Assembly (NCBI RefSeq): GCF_029868745.1
Contig: NZ_JARWOP010000240.1
Coordinates: 1 to 54,309, forward strand
Direction of reading: 5' to 3'
DNA: 54,309 nt
DNA from: Nocardia wallacei
Lineage (GTDB): Bacteria > Actinomycetota > Actinomycetes > Mycobacteriales > Mycobacteriaceae
Shown: piece after piece, positions 34,040-43,395 of the stretch
How positions within the stretch are numbered: the stretch's first letter is position 1
How the letters are laid out: every line of letters begins with the position of its first letter
Program-made: the position numbers and the translations under genes
Notes under the pieces: generated by a model
What the model was told of the DNA's origin: nothing
What the model saw: only the letters and a program-made list of their open reading frames with translations
The model's database searches: none

Positions 34040-34653
34040 GCACCACATTCACTGTCGACTTCTTCTGCAGCCTCGACGGCTACGGCATGGCGAAGGGCTG
34101 GCCCGGATACTGGGGGAAGGAAGGGCCCGAGGTCGTCGAGGACCGGGTGCGCACCTTCGCGCAGGACCAGGTGCTCGTCTTCGGCGCGACGACGTTCCGG
34201 CAGTTCCGGCACTTCGTGACCGCGTTCGACGAGCCGTATTACCAGAGCCTGAACGAACTGCCGAAGATCGTGTTCTCCAGCACGCTCGAGGAGCCGCTCG
34301 GATGGCAGAATTCGACGGTTCTCAACGAGGACGCGGTGACCGCGATCGAGCGCCTGAAGCGCACCACGGACGTTCCGATGCGTTCGCACGGCAGCATCGC
34401 GCTGAACCGAGCTCTGCTCGCCGCCGGCCTCGTCGACCGGCTCGAGGTCATCATGTTCCCCGCCGTCTCGGGCCGCGCCGGCGACGCGGGCCTGCTGCAC
34501 GGCGGAGCGGAGTTGGATCTGGAATTGGTCGAGTCGACGGTGCTCGACGGCCGGACGCAGAAGCTCGTGTACATCCCGCACGTGCACGGCAAGATTCCCG
34601 AGGGTGTCGGGCCGCAGCCCCGGAAGGACCAGGGCGCGGTTGCCGACCGATAG
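34036..34653 (+). CDS. Dihydrofolate-reductase family (RibD C-terminal-like) protein
   Basis: A 205-aa reductase-fold protein. It has the characteristic start FTVDFFCSLDGYGMA, then QVLVFGATTFRQF, KIVFSSTLEE, DVPMRSHGSIALNRALLAAG and DRLEVIMFPAVSGRAGD, all typical of the NADPH-binding RibD/DHFR-like stress proteins. Usually not true DHFR. It lies ahead of a YCII gene and an ECF42 sigma gene, a common arrangement, so it may be a regulon member or an oxidative/chemical stress enzyme. Confidence 0.88.
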   Translation: MSTTFTVDFFCSLDGYGMAKGWPGYWGKEGPEVVEDRVRTFAQDQVLVFGATTFRQFRHFVTAFDEPYYQSLNELPKIVFSSTLEEPLGWQNSTVLNEDAVTAIERLKRTTDVPMRSHGSIALNRALLAAGLVDRLEVIMFPAVSGRAGDAGLLHGGAELDLELVESTVLDGRTQKLVYIPHVHGKIPEGVGPQPRKDQGAVADR

Positions 34654-34689
34654 ACCACACCACCTCGACGAGCAGGAGATGATCTGCAC

Positions 34690-35013
34690 ATGCGGTATCT
34701 GGTTTCCGTCATCGACGACAAGAGCAATCCCGGCAGCACGGACCGGCAGCCCGCGATCAGCGAGTTCAACGAGCGACTGATGGCCGAGGGCTATTGGGTT
34801 TTCGCGGGCGGGCTTGCGGACACCGACACGGCCACGGTCATCGATAACCGGGGCGAGCAGGCGGTGTTCAGCGACGGGCCGTTCGTGGAGTCGAAGGAAT
34901 ACCTCGCCGGTGTCTGGGTGTGGGAGGCCCCCGATCTGGACGTGGCGCTCGCGCTCGCCGCCGAAGCGTCGAAGGTCTGCGATCGCAAGATCGAGGTGCG
35001 GCCGTTTCAGTGA
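34690..35013 (+). CDS. YCII-related DGPF-domain protein
   Basis: A 107-aa ferredoxin-like fold protein with the eponymous FSDGPFVESKEYLAGVWV. DGPF/YCII proteins are the standard genomic partner of ECF42 sigma factors and are believed to act in their response. Its stop overlaps the sigma gene start by 4 bp. Confidence 0.92.
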   Translation: MRYLVSVIDDKSNPGSTDRQPAISEFNERLMAEGYWVFAGGLADTDTATVIDNRGEQAVFSDGPFVESKEYLAGVWVWEAPDLDVALALAAEASKVCDRKIEVRPFQ

Positions 35014-36236
35014 ACGATATCGAGGAGGCGATCACCCGTGCCCACCACGACGAGTGGGCCCGGGTGGTCGCCAGCCTGACCAGGCGCTTCGGCGATCTCG
35101 ACATCGCAGAGGAGGCAACGGCCGAGGCGTTCGCGACCGCCGTCGAGCGGTGGCCGGGCGACGGCATACCGCCCAACCCCGGCGCCTGGCTGACCACCAC
35201 CGCCAACCGCAAGGCCATCGACCGGATCCGGCGCGAGAACAAGCGCGACGACAAGCACAAGGAGGCTCGGATCGTGTACGACGACACCCCACCCGAGCCG
35301 CTGGGCGCCATCGACGACGACCGGCTCCGGCTGATCTTCACCTGCTGCCACCCGGCGCTGGCAATGGAAGCTCGCTTGGCGCTCACGTTGCGCATGGTCG
35401 GCGGTCTGACCGTGCCCGAGATCGCACGAGCCTTTCTGGCGACCGAAAGCGCTGTGGGGCAACGGATCACGCGTGCCAAGGCCAAGATCTCGGCGGCCCG
35501 CATCCCCTATCGGATGCCGTCCGCCGAGGATCTCCCGGCGCGGGTCACCGGCGTGCTCAGCGTGCTGTTTCTCGTCTTCAACGAGGGCTATCTGGCGACC
35601 GGTTCCGACACCGAGCCCGTACGGCAGGACCTGACCACCGAGGCGATCCGGCTCACCCGCCTGATCCGCGCCCTCCTGCCCGAGGACGGTGAGGTCGCCG
35701 GGCTGCTGGCGCTGATGCTCCTGATCGAGGCCCGCCGCACCGCCCGGGTCTCGGCCGGCGGCGAACTGGTCGCCCTCGACGAGCAGGACCGCGGCGCCTG
35801 GGACAAGGCGCTGATCGCCGAAGGGCACCAGCTGGTGCGCGAGCGTCTGGCTGCCGGAGTGGCTCCCGGCCGCTATCAGATTCTCGCCGCGATCAACGCC
35901 GTGCACACCTCCGCCCGCGACGTCCGCGACACCGACTGGTCGCAGGTCCTCGCCCTCTACGACCAGCTCGTCCGCCTCGACGCCTCCCCGGTCGTCGCCC
36001 TCAACCGGGCCATCGCCCTCGCCGAACTGGACGGGCCGGAGGTCGCGTTGGCCGCCGTGGACCGCCTCGAGGACAAGCTGGCCGGATACCACGCCTACCA
36101 CGCCACCCGGGCCGACCTGCTGCGCCGGTTGGGCCGCAGTCGGCAGTCGCGCGCGGCGTACGGCAAAGCGATCGAGCTGGCGGGCAACACCGCGGAGACC
36201 GCCTACCTGAGCCGTCGCCGCGACCAGCTCGGGTAA
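35010..36236 (+). CDS. ECF42-group RNA polymerase sigma factor with C-terminal TPR-like extension
   Basis: A 408-aa sigma factor: sigma region 2 (WARVVASLTRRFGDLDIAEE, then ATAEAFATAVERWPGDG), region 4 (LTLRMVGGLTVPEIARAFLA, then AVGQRITRAKAKI), followed by the group's long conserved C-terminal extension with FNEGYLATGSD and later helical repeats. In ECF42 the extension replaces an anti-sigma factor as the control element. GTG start overlaps the YCII stop. The DHFR-like/YCII/ECF42 trio forms one transcript. Confidence 0.92.
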   Translation: MNDIEEAITRAHHDEWARVVASLTRRFGDLDIAEEATAEAFATAVERWPGDGIPPNPGAWLTTTANRKAIDRIRRENKRDDKHKEARIVYDDTPPEPLGAIDDDRLRLIFTCCHPALAMEARLALTLRMVGGLTVPEIARAFLATESAVGQRITRAKAKISAARIPYRMPSAEDLPARVTGVLSVLFLVFNEGYLATGSDTEPVRQDLTTEAIRLTRLIRALLPEDGEVAGLLALMLLIEARRTARVSAGGELVALDEQDRGAWDKALIAEGHQLVRERLAAGVAPGRYQILAAINAVHTSARDVRDTDWSQVLALYDQLVRLDASPVVALNRAIALAELDGPEVALAAVDRLEDKLAGYHAYHATRADLLRRLGRSRQSRAAYGKAIELAGNTAETAYLSRRRDQLG

Positions 36237-36267
36237 CCCACCTTGCAGACGTGGTCTGACATCGGTG

Positions 36268-37308
36268 CTACGTGTGGATGGCCGGTAGTTCGCGGCCGTA
36301 GTGCTCGGCGATTGTGGTGAAGGCGCGCTTGGGTTCCCAGGGCATGTCCGGGTAGGTGTGGCCGCGGCCGTTCTCGAGGACCTTCACGATGCCCAGGCTG
36401 GCGAGGTCCAGATCGGTGCGGGGGTCGGCGCGGTGCGGGTAGTTGTACAGCGCGAACAGGAAGACGAAGGTGCTGTCGACGCCCTCGGAGTCGAAGATCT
36501 CCAGTAGTTCGCTCAGATACGTGGCCTGCCCGGTCTCGTCCCGGGTGTACTCGCTGTTCAGCCTGACGGGGTCGCCGGTCTCGGGGTCGTATTCGACGAT
36601 CTCCATGCTGCGTGGTGCGACGTCGCCCGCGCCGTGCCAGGTCGCCGTGCCGAAGCCGGTGATGGCGACCGGCTTTCCCTGGGCGACGAGATCGCGCACG
36701 CCCTCGCGGAACCGATCCGCGACCTCGGCGGAGCGAATGAGCTCGAGCGATACGAAGTCGAACGGTGTCCAGTCGATTCGCTCGAACTGTATGGCGCAGT
36801 AAGTGATTCGGCCCCGGAAGTGTTCTCGCACGGCGGGCAGGGCCGTGGCGAAGAAGTCGTCCAGACGGGCGCTCACGCCCGCGAGCCGCTCGGCTCGGCC
36901 GTCGGGGTCGGCCAGCAGGAGGCGCAGGCGCTCATCCACATTCGCGCCAGGTAGCCAGCCCTTGTTCATGATGGTCAGCTCGACTCCGGCGACGAACACC
37001 ACTTGGGTTCCCCGCTGCCGCAGGCGTTCTGCTCGCTCCGCGCAGTCGATGAACAAGGCTCGGATCTCCTCGGGCGTCAGATCCAGTGGGTACGGCGAGA
37101 ACCAGACCTCCAGACCGAGTTCGGCGGCGTGGCGGGCGGCCAGTTCCAGCCGCTCCGGGTCGCCGCCGATGATCTGAACGGCGTTGCAGTGCAAGTCATC
37201 TCGGATGATGGTGAGTTCGCGTGCGACGGTCTCGGGATTCCAGTCCGTTCTGGAAATCCTGCCCGCGCGCACGAAGCCGGTGTCGTAGGTCATTCCTTTG
37301 CCGCGCAT
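36268..37308 (-). CDS. TIM-barrel glycoside-hydrolase-like protein, unknown function
   Basis: A 346-aa cytosolic protein (no signal peptide) with barrel-like strand pattern: DDLHCNAVQIIGGDPERLEL, GLEVWFSPYPLDLTPEE, TQVVFVAGVELTIM, RITYCAIQFERIDWTPFDFV and GKPVAITGFGTATWHGAGD. The acidic residues at strand ends (ELT, QFERID, SELL/IFDSEG) resemble clan-A glycosidases, but no family is certain. It is divergent from a TetR regulator 30 bp away, which probably controls it. ATG at 37308; a second ATG at 37293 is equally likely. Confidence 0.7.
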   Translation of the reverse strand: MRGKGMTYDTGFVRAGRISRTDWNPETVARELTIIRDDLHCNAVQIIGGDPERLELAARHAAELGLEVWFSPYPLDLTPEEIRALFIDCAERAERLRQRGTQVVFVAGVELTIMNKGWLPGANVDERLRLLLADPDGRAERLAGVSARLDDFFATALPAVREHFRGRITYCAIQFERIDWTPFDFVSLELIRSAEVADRFREGVRDLVAQGKPVAITGFGTATWHGAGDVAPRSMEIVEYDPETGDPVRLNSEYTRDETGQATYLSELLEIFDSEGVDSTFVFLFALYNYPHRADPRTDLDLASLGIVKVLENGRGHTYPDMPWEPKRAFTTIAEHYGRELPAIHT

Positions 37309-37338
37309 GTGCGCTGTCCCTTCTGATGCGGATGGGGG

Positions 37339-37947
37339 TTGCGTGAACGGAAGAAGCAGGCCACGCGCGAGGCACTGCGCGCGGCGGCACTGCGGCTGGC
37401 CATGGAACGCGGACCGGACAATGTGCGCGTGGACGACATCGCCGAGGCGGCCGGTGTCTCGCCGCGCACCTACAACAACTACTTCTCCAGCCGCGAACAG
37501 GCGATCGTCGCGGCCGTCACCGCCGAACGCGAGGAACGAGTCGCGGCAGCCGTTGCCGCCCGCCCGCCCGAGGTCCCCCTTGCCGAGGCCGTTATCGAAG
37601 TGATCGTGGAGCAGTACACCGCCCCCGCCGACACCGCCCGGGAGGCACTACTCCTGATCACCCGCACCCCCGCCCTACGCGAAGCCTTCCTCCGAACCAC
37701 CACCGTGATCACCGAACCGCTGACCGCCGTAATAGCCACCCGGCTCGACGACCCCACCGGCCTCACCTCTCGCGTATTGGCGGCCGGGGTCGCTGCTGCC
37801 ATCCGCGTCGCCCTTGAACAGTGGGTTCAGCCCGCGAGCGGCAGTCTGGTGGTGGTATCCGGGTCGCTCGCTGATCTCTTACGTTCCGCCCTCATGCCTC
37901 TCACTCCGGCCTTCGACGCGGCCGAACGGCGAGCAGCATCGAACTAA
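37339..37947 (+). CDS. TetR-family transcriptional regulator
   Basis: A 202-aa repressor-type protein. The HTH is at about 5-50: KQATREALRAAALRLAMERG, then VDDIAEAAGVSPRTYNNYFS. The ligand domain is Ala/Val-rich with an effector pocket that cannot be read. TTG start at 37339 behind GGATGGGGG. It is divergent from the TIM-barrel gene and should share its 30-bp promoter region. Confidence 0.9.
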   Translation: MRERKKQATREALRAAALRLAMERGPDNVRVDDIAEAAGVSPRTYNNYFSSREQAIVAAVTAEREERVAAAVAARPPEVPLAEAVIEVIVEQYTAPADTAREALLLITRTPALREAFLRTTTVITEPLTAVIATRLDDPTGLTSRVLAAGVAAAIRVALEQWVQPASGSLVVVSGSLADLLRSALMPLTPAFDAAERRAASN

Positions 37948-38071
37948 TCGCCTTGACCCACAATGTGATTCGCGCTGAGCCCGTGTGGTGACGGCCCGCG
38001 ATCGCACGGCCGGACCGATAACGATCGCGTGGAGTGATCGCCCGCTGGCATGCTGAGCCTGGATGGAAGTG

Positions 38072-38101
38072 CCCGCAAGGCAAGGGTTCTGGACTTGCGG
38101 G
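38072..38101. terminator. Hairpin between convergent TetR and mmpL3 genes
   Basis: CCCGCAAG and CTTGCGGG form perfect 8-bp arms with a 14-nt loop in the 211-bp convergent gap. There is no U tract, so it is a candidate bidirectional, actinobacterial-type terminator. Nothing else was seen in the gap. Confidence 0.45.
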
Positions 38102-38158
38102 TACCTCCGGGGACCGTACGCGTGGCGACGGATGGACGGGGCGTCATCGCGGCGGGGT

Positions 38159-41100
38159 TCAGTCCCGGTTCTGGCGGCGGAGCAATTCGTTCACGCTGAC
38201 CGTGCGGCCCGCGCCGCCGGAGTGCTTGCCCTCGTCCGGATCCGGGTGTTCGGGGCGGCGACGGGAGGAGCGGAGGTCGGCCATCCAGCGTTCGATGGTG
38301 TTGCGCTCGGAGTCGTCCGGCGGGTTGTCGGCAGGGGCGTCCGGCGCTTCGCTCGGGTTCGCCGATTGCTCTGGCGCGCTGGGGGACTGGTCCGCCACAC
38401 CGTAGTCCTGGTGCTCGGGAGCCGCATACGACTGCTCGGGCGCGGTGTAAGCGCCGGGCGCACTGTATCCCTGCTGGGATGCGGAGTAGGCCTCGCTGGA
38501 GGCACCGTACCCAGGCGAGGTGCTGGACTCGTCGGCCGAACGGTACCCACGCTCGGTCGTGGTGTCGGACTCGTCTGAGGCACCGTAGTCCTGCGCCGGC
38601 GCGGAGTAGGTCTCGCGGGAAGACCCATGATCCTGTTGGAAGGCGGTGCGGGACTCGCCGAAGGCGCCGGAACTCTGCTCGGACGCGATGTTGGGTTCGC
38701 CAGAGGGACCGTAATGCTGTTCGGCTGCGGTGTTGGGTTCGCCGGCGGCACCGTATCGCTGTTCGGTTGCGTTGCTGGGCTCGGCGGCACCGTAGCGCTG
38801 TTCGGTGGCGGTGTCGGGCTCGGCGGCGGAACCATAGCCCTGTTCAGGTGCGGGGTAGGGCTCGCTGGTGCCTTGGTTCTGCTGGCGTGAGTAAGGCTCG
38901 TCGGCCGCGTTGTAGTCCTGGCTGGGGGCCGGGTAGGGCTCGCTGGTTGCGCTGTAGGCCTGGTGGGAATCGGCGAACGACGTGCCGGGCGGGCTGTAGG
39001 GCTGTTGGGGTGCGGCGTAGGGCTTTTCGGTTGTCTCGTAGGACTGTTCGGATGCTTCGTAAGCGCCGTCGGTCGGGCTATAGGTGCGCTCGGGAGCGGG
39101 GTACAGCTTGCCGGGTGTGGTGTGCGACGACTCGGGCGAACCGTAGGGATCCCCTGCTGGCCGGTACGGCTGTTCCTGGGCGGAAGCGTTTCCGAGTGAG
39201 TCGTAGGTGTCTTCCGAGGCGGTGTAAGCGTTTCCGGGAGAGCCGTAGGCGTCTTCCGCCGCTTCGGACTCGCCGTAGGACTGTTCCGACATCGGAGAAG
39301 CCTGTTCAGGCGCGGTGAAATTCCGCTCGAAGGCGCGCGACTGTTCACGTGCGGCGTAGGGCTTTTCGGACGTGCGGTAAGGCAGTTCCGGCGTTGCGGA
39401 AGACTGCTCAGGTTCCGTGAACTTCCGTTCCGAGGACGGGAACGACTGTTCTGTTCCGAGATAGGCCTGCTCTTGGGCTGGCGCGGAATCCTTTGTCGGC
39501 GAAGCGGTCTCGTGGCCGGGGCTCGACTGGAACAGTTGCGCGCGGCTGGCGGGATGCGGCGCTACGTTCGGCTGGGGCGGCAGCACCCGCGGTGTGGTGC
39601 CTACCGGCGCGGTGGGTTGCGTCGGCTCACCGGGCGCGGCGGGCTTCGCCGGTTCGGTAGGCCGAGTCTGGTCCTGCGACCGGATTGTCCGTGGCGGCAG
39701 CGGAGGCCGCGCCGTCTGCGGCGTCGAGATGGAGGGAGTCGACACCGAGGGAGTCGACACGGAAGGCACCGAGGCCGAGGGCGGCTCCGGAATCGGCCCG
39801 GAAAGCGGCGGCCGAATCGGCGTCGGAGCAGCGGGCCTCGATGGCGTTGTCTCCGTGGAGGATCGGGGCGAGTCCGGGGGCGTCGGCGCGGAGGGCTGCG
39901 TACGGACGGGGGTCGTCGGCATGCCCTCGGAGCGAGGAGTCACGCCGATTACGCCCGACTGGGGTTCGATGGCGCGCGGCAGTTTCAGGTTGGTCTGCGG
40001 AGTGGTCTGCGGCGCGAACGGGCCCGGCTGCGGGCCGCGGCTCTCCTGTCGCGGCGTGGTCGGATTCTGTTGCGTCGTACCCGAATCCGGCGACGCGGAG
40101 CGCTCGTCCGGAGCATCTCCGGCCGAATCGTCCTGCTCGGTACCGAGATTCAACAGCGACCTGGCACCGGACGATTGCGGCGTGGAATCGGACGGCAATG
40201 CGGTGGCACCGGCCGAGCCGCTACCCGAATCCTCCTGCCCCGCATCGGAACCGGAGAGATTGCCGGTATCCCCCGGCCGCCCCGGCTCCGTTCGTATCTC
40301 CCCGAGCCGCTGCGTCGGCGCTTCGCCGTCCACACCGCCGATGAACCGCGCGCGCTTGGGCTTCTTCTTGCGCGCGGGTTTGGCCGGAGTGCCGTCGGCC
40401 AGCACGGGGATCTGCAGCGTCACCGGATCGGTGACCGGAGTGGTCTTCACCAGGTCGACCAGCTCGTCGGTGCCCGGACGCTCGTCGTCGAGAATGGGCT
40501 CGCCGAGACCGATCTTCTGCTGGATCTTCTTCATCCACTTCGGCGCCCACCAGCAGTCGTCACCGAGCAGTTTCATGGTCGCCGGCACCAACAGCATGCG
40601 CAGCACGGTGGCGTCGATGAACAGCGCGGCGATCATGCCGTAGGCGATGTACTGCATCATCACCAGGTCGGAGAACGCGAACGCGCCCGTCACCACCAGC
40701 AGGATCAGCGCGGCCGCGGTGATGATGCGGCCGGTCTGGGCGGTGCCGATCCGGACCGCCTCGGTGGTACTCGCCCCCATCGTGCGCGCTTCGACCATGC
40801 GGGAGAGCAGGAAAACCTCATAGTCGGTCGACAAGCCGTAGATGATCGCGATGATCAACACGAGCACGGGCGACATGATCGGCTGCGGCGTGAAATTGAG
40901 CAGTCCGGCCGCGTGCCCGTCGACGAAGATCCAGGTCAGAATGCCGAGCGTGGAGCCGAGGCCGAGCGCGCTCATCAGCGCGGCCTTGATCGGCAGCACC
41001 AGCGAACCGAAGGTCAGGAACATCAGCAGCGTGGTGACCAGCACGACCAGCGCGATCATCAGCGGCATGCGGGACAGCAGCGCGTCGATGCTGTCCTTCT

Positions 41101-42652
41101 GGATGGCCGGCTGCCCGGTCACCAAGAACTGCATGTCGTCGGGGACCGAGATATTCGTGCGCAGATAGTCGATCGCCTCGTCGGCGGTCGTGGTGTCGGC
41201 ATCGACCAGTGTCGCCTGCGTGGCCCACACGTTGGAATCGCCCGGCGGCGAATCCGGCGTCTTGAACTTGGTCGCCAGCCCCGGCGCCTCGTTGGCTTCC
41301 TTCAGGATGTTGTAGATGCCGCTGGGGTTGTCGGTGACCATGACCAGTTGCAGCGGGTTGGACCGATACTGCGGGAACAGCTGGTCGAACTGCTCCTGTG
41401 CGACGCGGGTCGGATTGTCCGGCGGCAGATAGGTTTCGCTGATACCGCCGAACTTCAGGTCCTTGACCGGAATGATCAACAGCAGCAACAGAATGCACAG
41501 CGGGATCGCCACCTTCAGCGGGTGCTTCATCACCCACTGCGTGCTCTTGCCCCAGAAGCCGTTCTCGATCTCCTCGGCGGTCTTGGTCTTGCGGAACCAC
41601 TTGAGCCCCAGCATGTCCACGCGGCGACCGAGGATGCCGAGCAGTGCGGGCAGCACGGTCAGCGCCGTCAGCGCCGCGAGCAGCACCGTCGCGATGGTGC
41701 CGTACGCGACCGACTTGAGGAAGCCCTGCGGGAACAGCAGCATGCCCGCGCTGGCCGCGATGATCATGGTGGCCGACATCGCGACCGTCCGGCCTGCGGT
41801 CATCACCGAGCGCCGAACCGCCGAGGCGGTGGTGTACCCCTCGGCCATCTCCTCGCGGAAACGACTGACCATGAACAGGCCGTAATCGATGGCCAGGCCG
41901 AGCCCGATCATCGAGACGACCGGACTGACGAACGAGTTCACCTCGGTGAACTTCGTGATCGCCATGACGATGCCGTTCGCGCCGAGCACCGTCAGGCCGC
42001 CGACGATCAGCGGCAGCGCGGCCGCGACGACACCGCCGAAGATGAAGAACAACAGCACCGCGACCACGGGGATGGCGATGACTTCCATCCGCTTCTGGTC
42101 CTGCGCCATGGTGTCGTTGAGCGTGCCGGAGACCGCCTGCATGCCCGCGACCTGGACCTCCACGCCGGGGATGTCGAACACATCCTTGATCTCGCGGAAG
42201 TTGTTCACCATCTCGGTGTCGTTGGAGCCCTTGACGGCGAGGGTGGCGAAGGTGCTCTTCTTGTCCGGGGAGGCGACGCCCGTCGTCGTCCACTGGGCGC
42301 CGCCGGTGGCCCGCCAGTACGCGACGTTGACCTTGTCGATCTGATCCGGATATTGCTTCGGCAGGTTGATCAGGCTGTCGGTGATCTTCTGGCTGAACTC
42401 GGGATCGTCGACTGTCTTCCCGTCCGGCGCGGTGTACAGCAGAATCACGTCGCCGGTGTGGTCGCGGCCGTACGCCTCGTCCTTCAGCTGCGCGGCCTGC
42501 GTCGACTGCGAGGTCGGGTCGTCCCAGCCGCTGGCGCTGAGGTGTTTCTCGATGCCGAAGCCGAACCCGCCGAGAGCGAGCAGGGCGGCCACGACCGCGG
42601 CGAGAACGAGGAAGCGAAATCTGTAGACCAGGTCGCCCCAGCGGGTGAACAC
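38159..42652 (-). CDS. mmpL3: MmpL3-type RND transporter (trehalose monomycolate exporter) with giant disordered tail
   Basis: A 1497-aa inner-membrane protein that by synteny and sequence is the exporter of trehalose monomycolate for the outer mycolic layer. GTG start at 42652 gives VFTRWGDLVYRFRFLVLA. Two RND halves are present, with proton-relay Asp-Tyr pairs in GLAIDYGLFMVSRFREE (about D254) and YGLSTDYEVFLLSRMVEA (about D608), and a basic patch RKKKPKRARF near 767. From there about 730 residues are disordered: first Pro/Ser/Thr-rich, then Tyr/Glu/Gln/Pro-rich repeats of about 17 residues (EPNTAAEQHYG-like), ending SVNELLRRQNRD. The start shares one base with the upstream NYN gene stop. 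Confidence 0.93.
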   Translation of the reverse strand: MFTRWGDLVYRFRFLVLAAVVAALLALGGFGFGIEKHLSASGWDDPTSQSTQAAQLKDEAYGRDHTGDVILLYTAPDGKTVDDPEFSQKITDSLINLPKQYPDQIDKVNVAYWRATGGAQWTTTGVASPDKKSTFATLAVKGSNDTEMVNNFREIKDVFDIPGVEVQVAGMQAVSGTLNDTMAQDQKRMEVIAIPVVAVLLFFIFGGVVAAALPLIVGGLTVLGANGIVMAITKFTEVNSFVSPVVSMIGLGLAIDYGLFMVSRFREEMAEGYTTASAVRRSVMTAGRTVAMSATMIIAASAGMLLFPQGFLKSVAYGTIATVLLAALTALTVLPALLGILGRRVDMLGLKWFRKTKTAEEIENGFWGKSTQWVMKHPLKVAIPLCILLLLLIIPVKDLKFGGISETYLPPDNPTRVAQEQFDQLFPQYRSNPLQLVMVTDNPSGIYNILKEANEAPGLATKFKTPDSPPGDSNVWATQATLVDADTTTADEAIDYLRTNISVPDDMQFLVTGQPAIQKDSIDALLSRMPLMIALVVLVTTLLMFLTFGSLVLPIKAALMSALGLGSTLGILTWIFVDGHAAGLLNFTPQPIMSPVLVLIIAIIYGLSTDYEVFLLSRMVEARTMGASTTEAVRIGTAQTGRIITAAALILLVVTGAFAFSDLVMMQYIAYGMIAALFIDATVLRMLLVPATMKLLGDDCWWAPKWMKKIQQKIGLGEPILDDERPGTDELVDLVKTTPVTDPVTLQIPVLADGTPAKPARKKKPKRARFIGGVDGEAPTQRLGEIRTEPGRPGDTGNLSGSDAGQEDSGSGSAGATALPSDSTPQSSGARSLLNLGTEQDDSAGDAPDERSASPDSGTTQQNPTTPRQESRGPQPGPFAPQTTPQTNLKLPRAIEPQSGVIGVTPRSEGMPTTPVRTQPSAPTPPDSPRSSTETTPSRPAAPTPIRPPLSGPIPEPPSASVPSVSTPSVSTPSISTPQTARPPLPPRTIRSQDQTRPTEPAKPAAPGEPTQPTAPVGTTPRVLPPQPNVAPHPASRAQLFQSSPGHETASPTKDSAPAQEQAYLGTEQSFPSSERKFTEPEQSSATPELPYRTSEKPYAAREQSRAFERNFTAPEQASPMSEQSYGESEAAEDAYGSPGNAYTASEDTYDSLGNASAQEQPYRPAGDPYGSPESSHTTPGKLYPAPERTYSPTDGAYEASEQSYETTEKPYAAPQQPYSPPGTSFADSHQAYSATSEPYPAPSQDYNAADEPYSRQQNQGTSEPYPAPEQGYGSAAEPDTATEQRYGAAEPSNATEQRYGAAGEPNTAAEQHYGPSGEPNIASEQSSGAFGESRTAFQQDHGSSRETYSAPAQDYGASDESDTTTERGYRSADESSTSPGYGASSEAYSASQQGYSAPGAYTAPEQSYAAPEHQDYGVADQSPSAPEQSANPSEAPDAPADNPPDDSERNTIERWMADLRSSRRRPEHPDPDEGKHSGGAGRTVSVNELLRRQNRD

Positions 42653-43395
42653 TAAGCGACTCCTTGAGCGGGGCGGGAGGTGAGCAGGGCCGACAGCGGC
42701 CGGAAGGGCTGCAGCCAGGCTCCCTCTTCGGGCAGCGAGTCGAGGGAGACCCGGGGCAGCGGTTCGCGGAACACACCCGGGATGTCCTCGAGGTCGATGA
42801 ACTCGAGGATATCGGACGTCACCGCCCAGCTGGCGTGCTCGCGGAATCCCAGCACCTGCACCGGAACTCCGCTCGCCGCGAGCTCCTCGAGTGGCTCGCG
42901 GAAGGCCTGGCCGTCGGCGGACGCGACCATGATTCCGGCCAGTCCGGCATTGCGGCGGCGCGTCTCGATATGCGCCAGCATGTCGCTGTCGACGTCGGAA
43001 TCCTCGTCGATCTTGGGCTTGGCGAAGACCGCGTAGCCCACGTTGCGCAGCGCCTCCACCCACGGGCGGACCACATCGGCGGTACCGGGCGCGATGTTGG
43101 TGAACACCGTCGCCTCCGCCTCGACGCGCTGCACGCTGCCCACCGACAGCTCGGCGGTGCGGGCCAGCAGCCATCTGCCGAGCGCGTCGAAGCGCGGCCG
43201 GTACGCCGCGGTGGGCCGGCCACCGAGAATCGCGCCCAGGCCCATATCGAGGTTCGGGGCGTCCCAGACGAGCAGCACCCGGCGCACATCCGAAGTATTA
43301 CCCGATCCGGGTGCGCCCGCGTGCCCCTCCGAGGAGGTGCCGTGCATTATTCCGGCAACATCCATGACCTCGTGGGCCATCTCGCTCACGCTCAT
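42652..43395 (-). CDS. NYN-domain (PIN-like) protein, Rv0207c-like
   Basis: A 247-aa protein with a PIN-like nuclease fold: VRRVLLVWDAPNLDMGLGAI supplies the first acidic site, DEDSDVDSDMLAHI the second and GIMVASADGQAFREPLEEL the third, so RNA-cleaving potential is intact. ATG at 43395 overlaps the trmB stop by 4 bp (ATGA); an upstream ATG at 43413 would add six residues. Located between trmB and mmpL3 as in mycobacteria; function in envelope biology is unknown. Confidence 0.88.
   Translation of the reverse strand: MSVSEMAHEVMDVAGIMHGTSSEGHAGAPGSGNTSDVRRVLLVWDAPNLDMGLGAILGGRPTAAYRPRFDALGRWLLARTAELSVGSVQRVEAEATVFTNIAPGTADVVRPWVEALRNVGYAVFAKPKIDEDSDVDSDMLAHIETRRRNAGLAGIMVASADGQAFREPLEELAASGVPVQVLGFREHASWAVTSDILEFIDLEDIPGVFREPLPRVSLDSLPEEGAWLQPFRPLSALLTSRPAQGVA

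Noticed and set aside
38330..39480. Tandem repeats that might be a minisatellite or CRISPR
   Set aside because: They lie in frame within the mmpL3 tail and keep a Tyr/Glu/Gln amino-acid pattern.
39473..42655. Plus-strand open frame over 1000 codons opposite mmpL3
   Set aside because: Arg/Gly/His low-complexity sequence without domain features; explained by GC3 bias of mmpL3.
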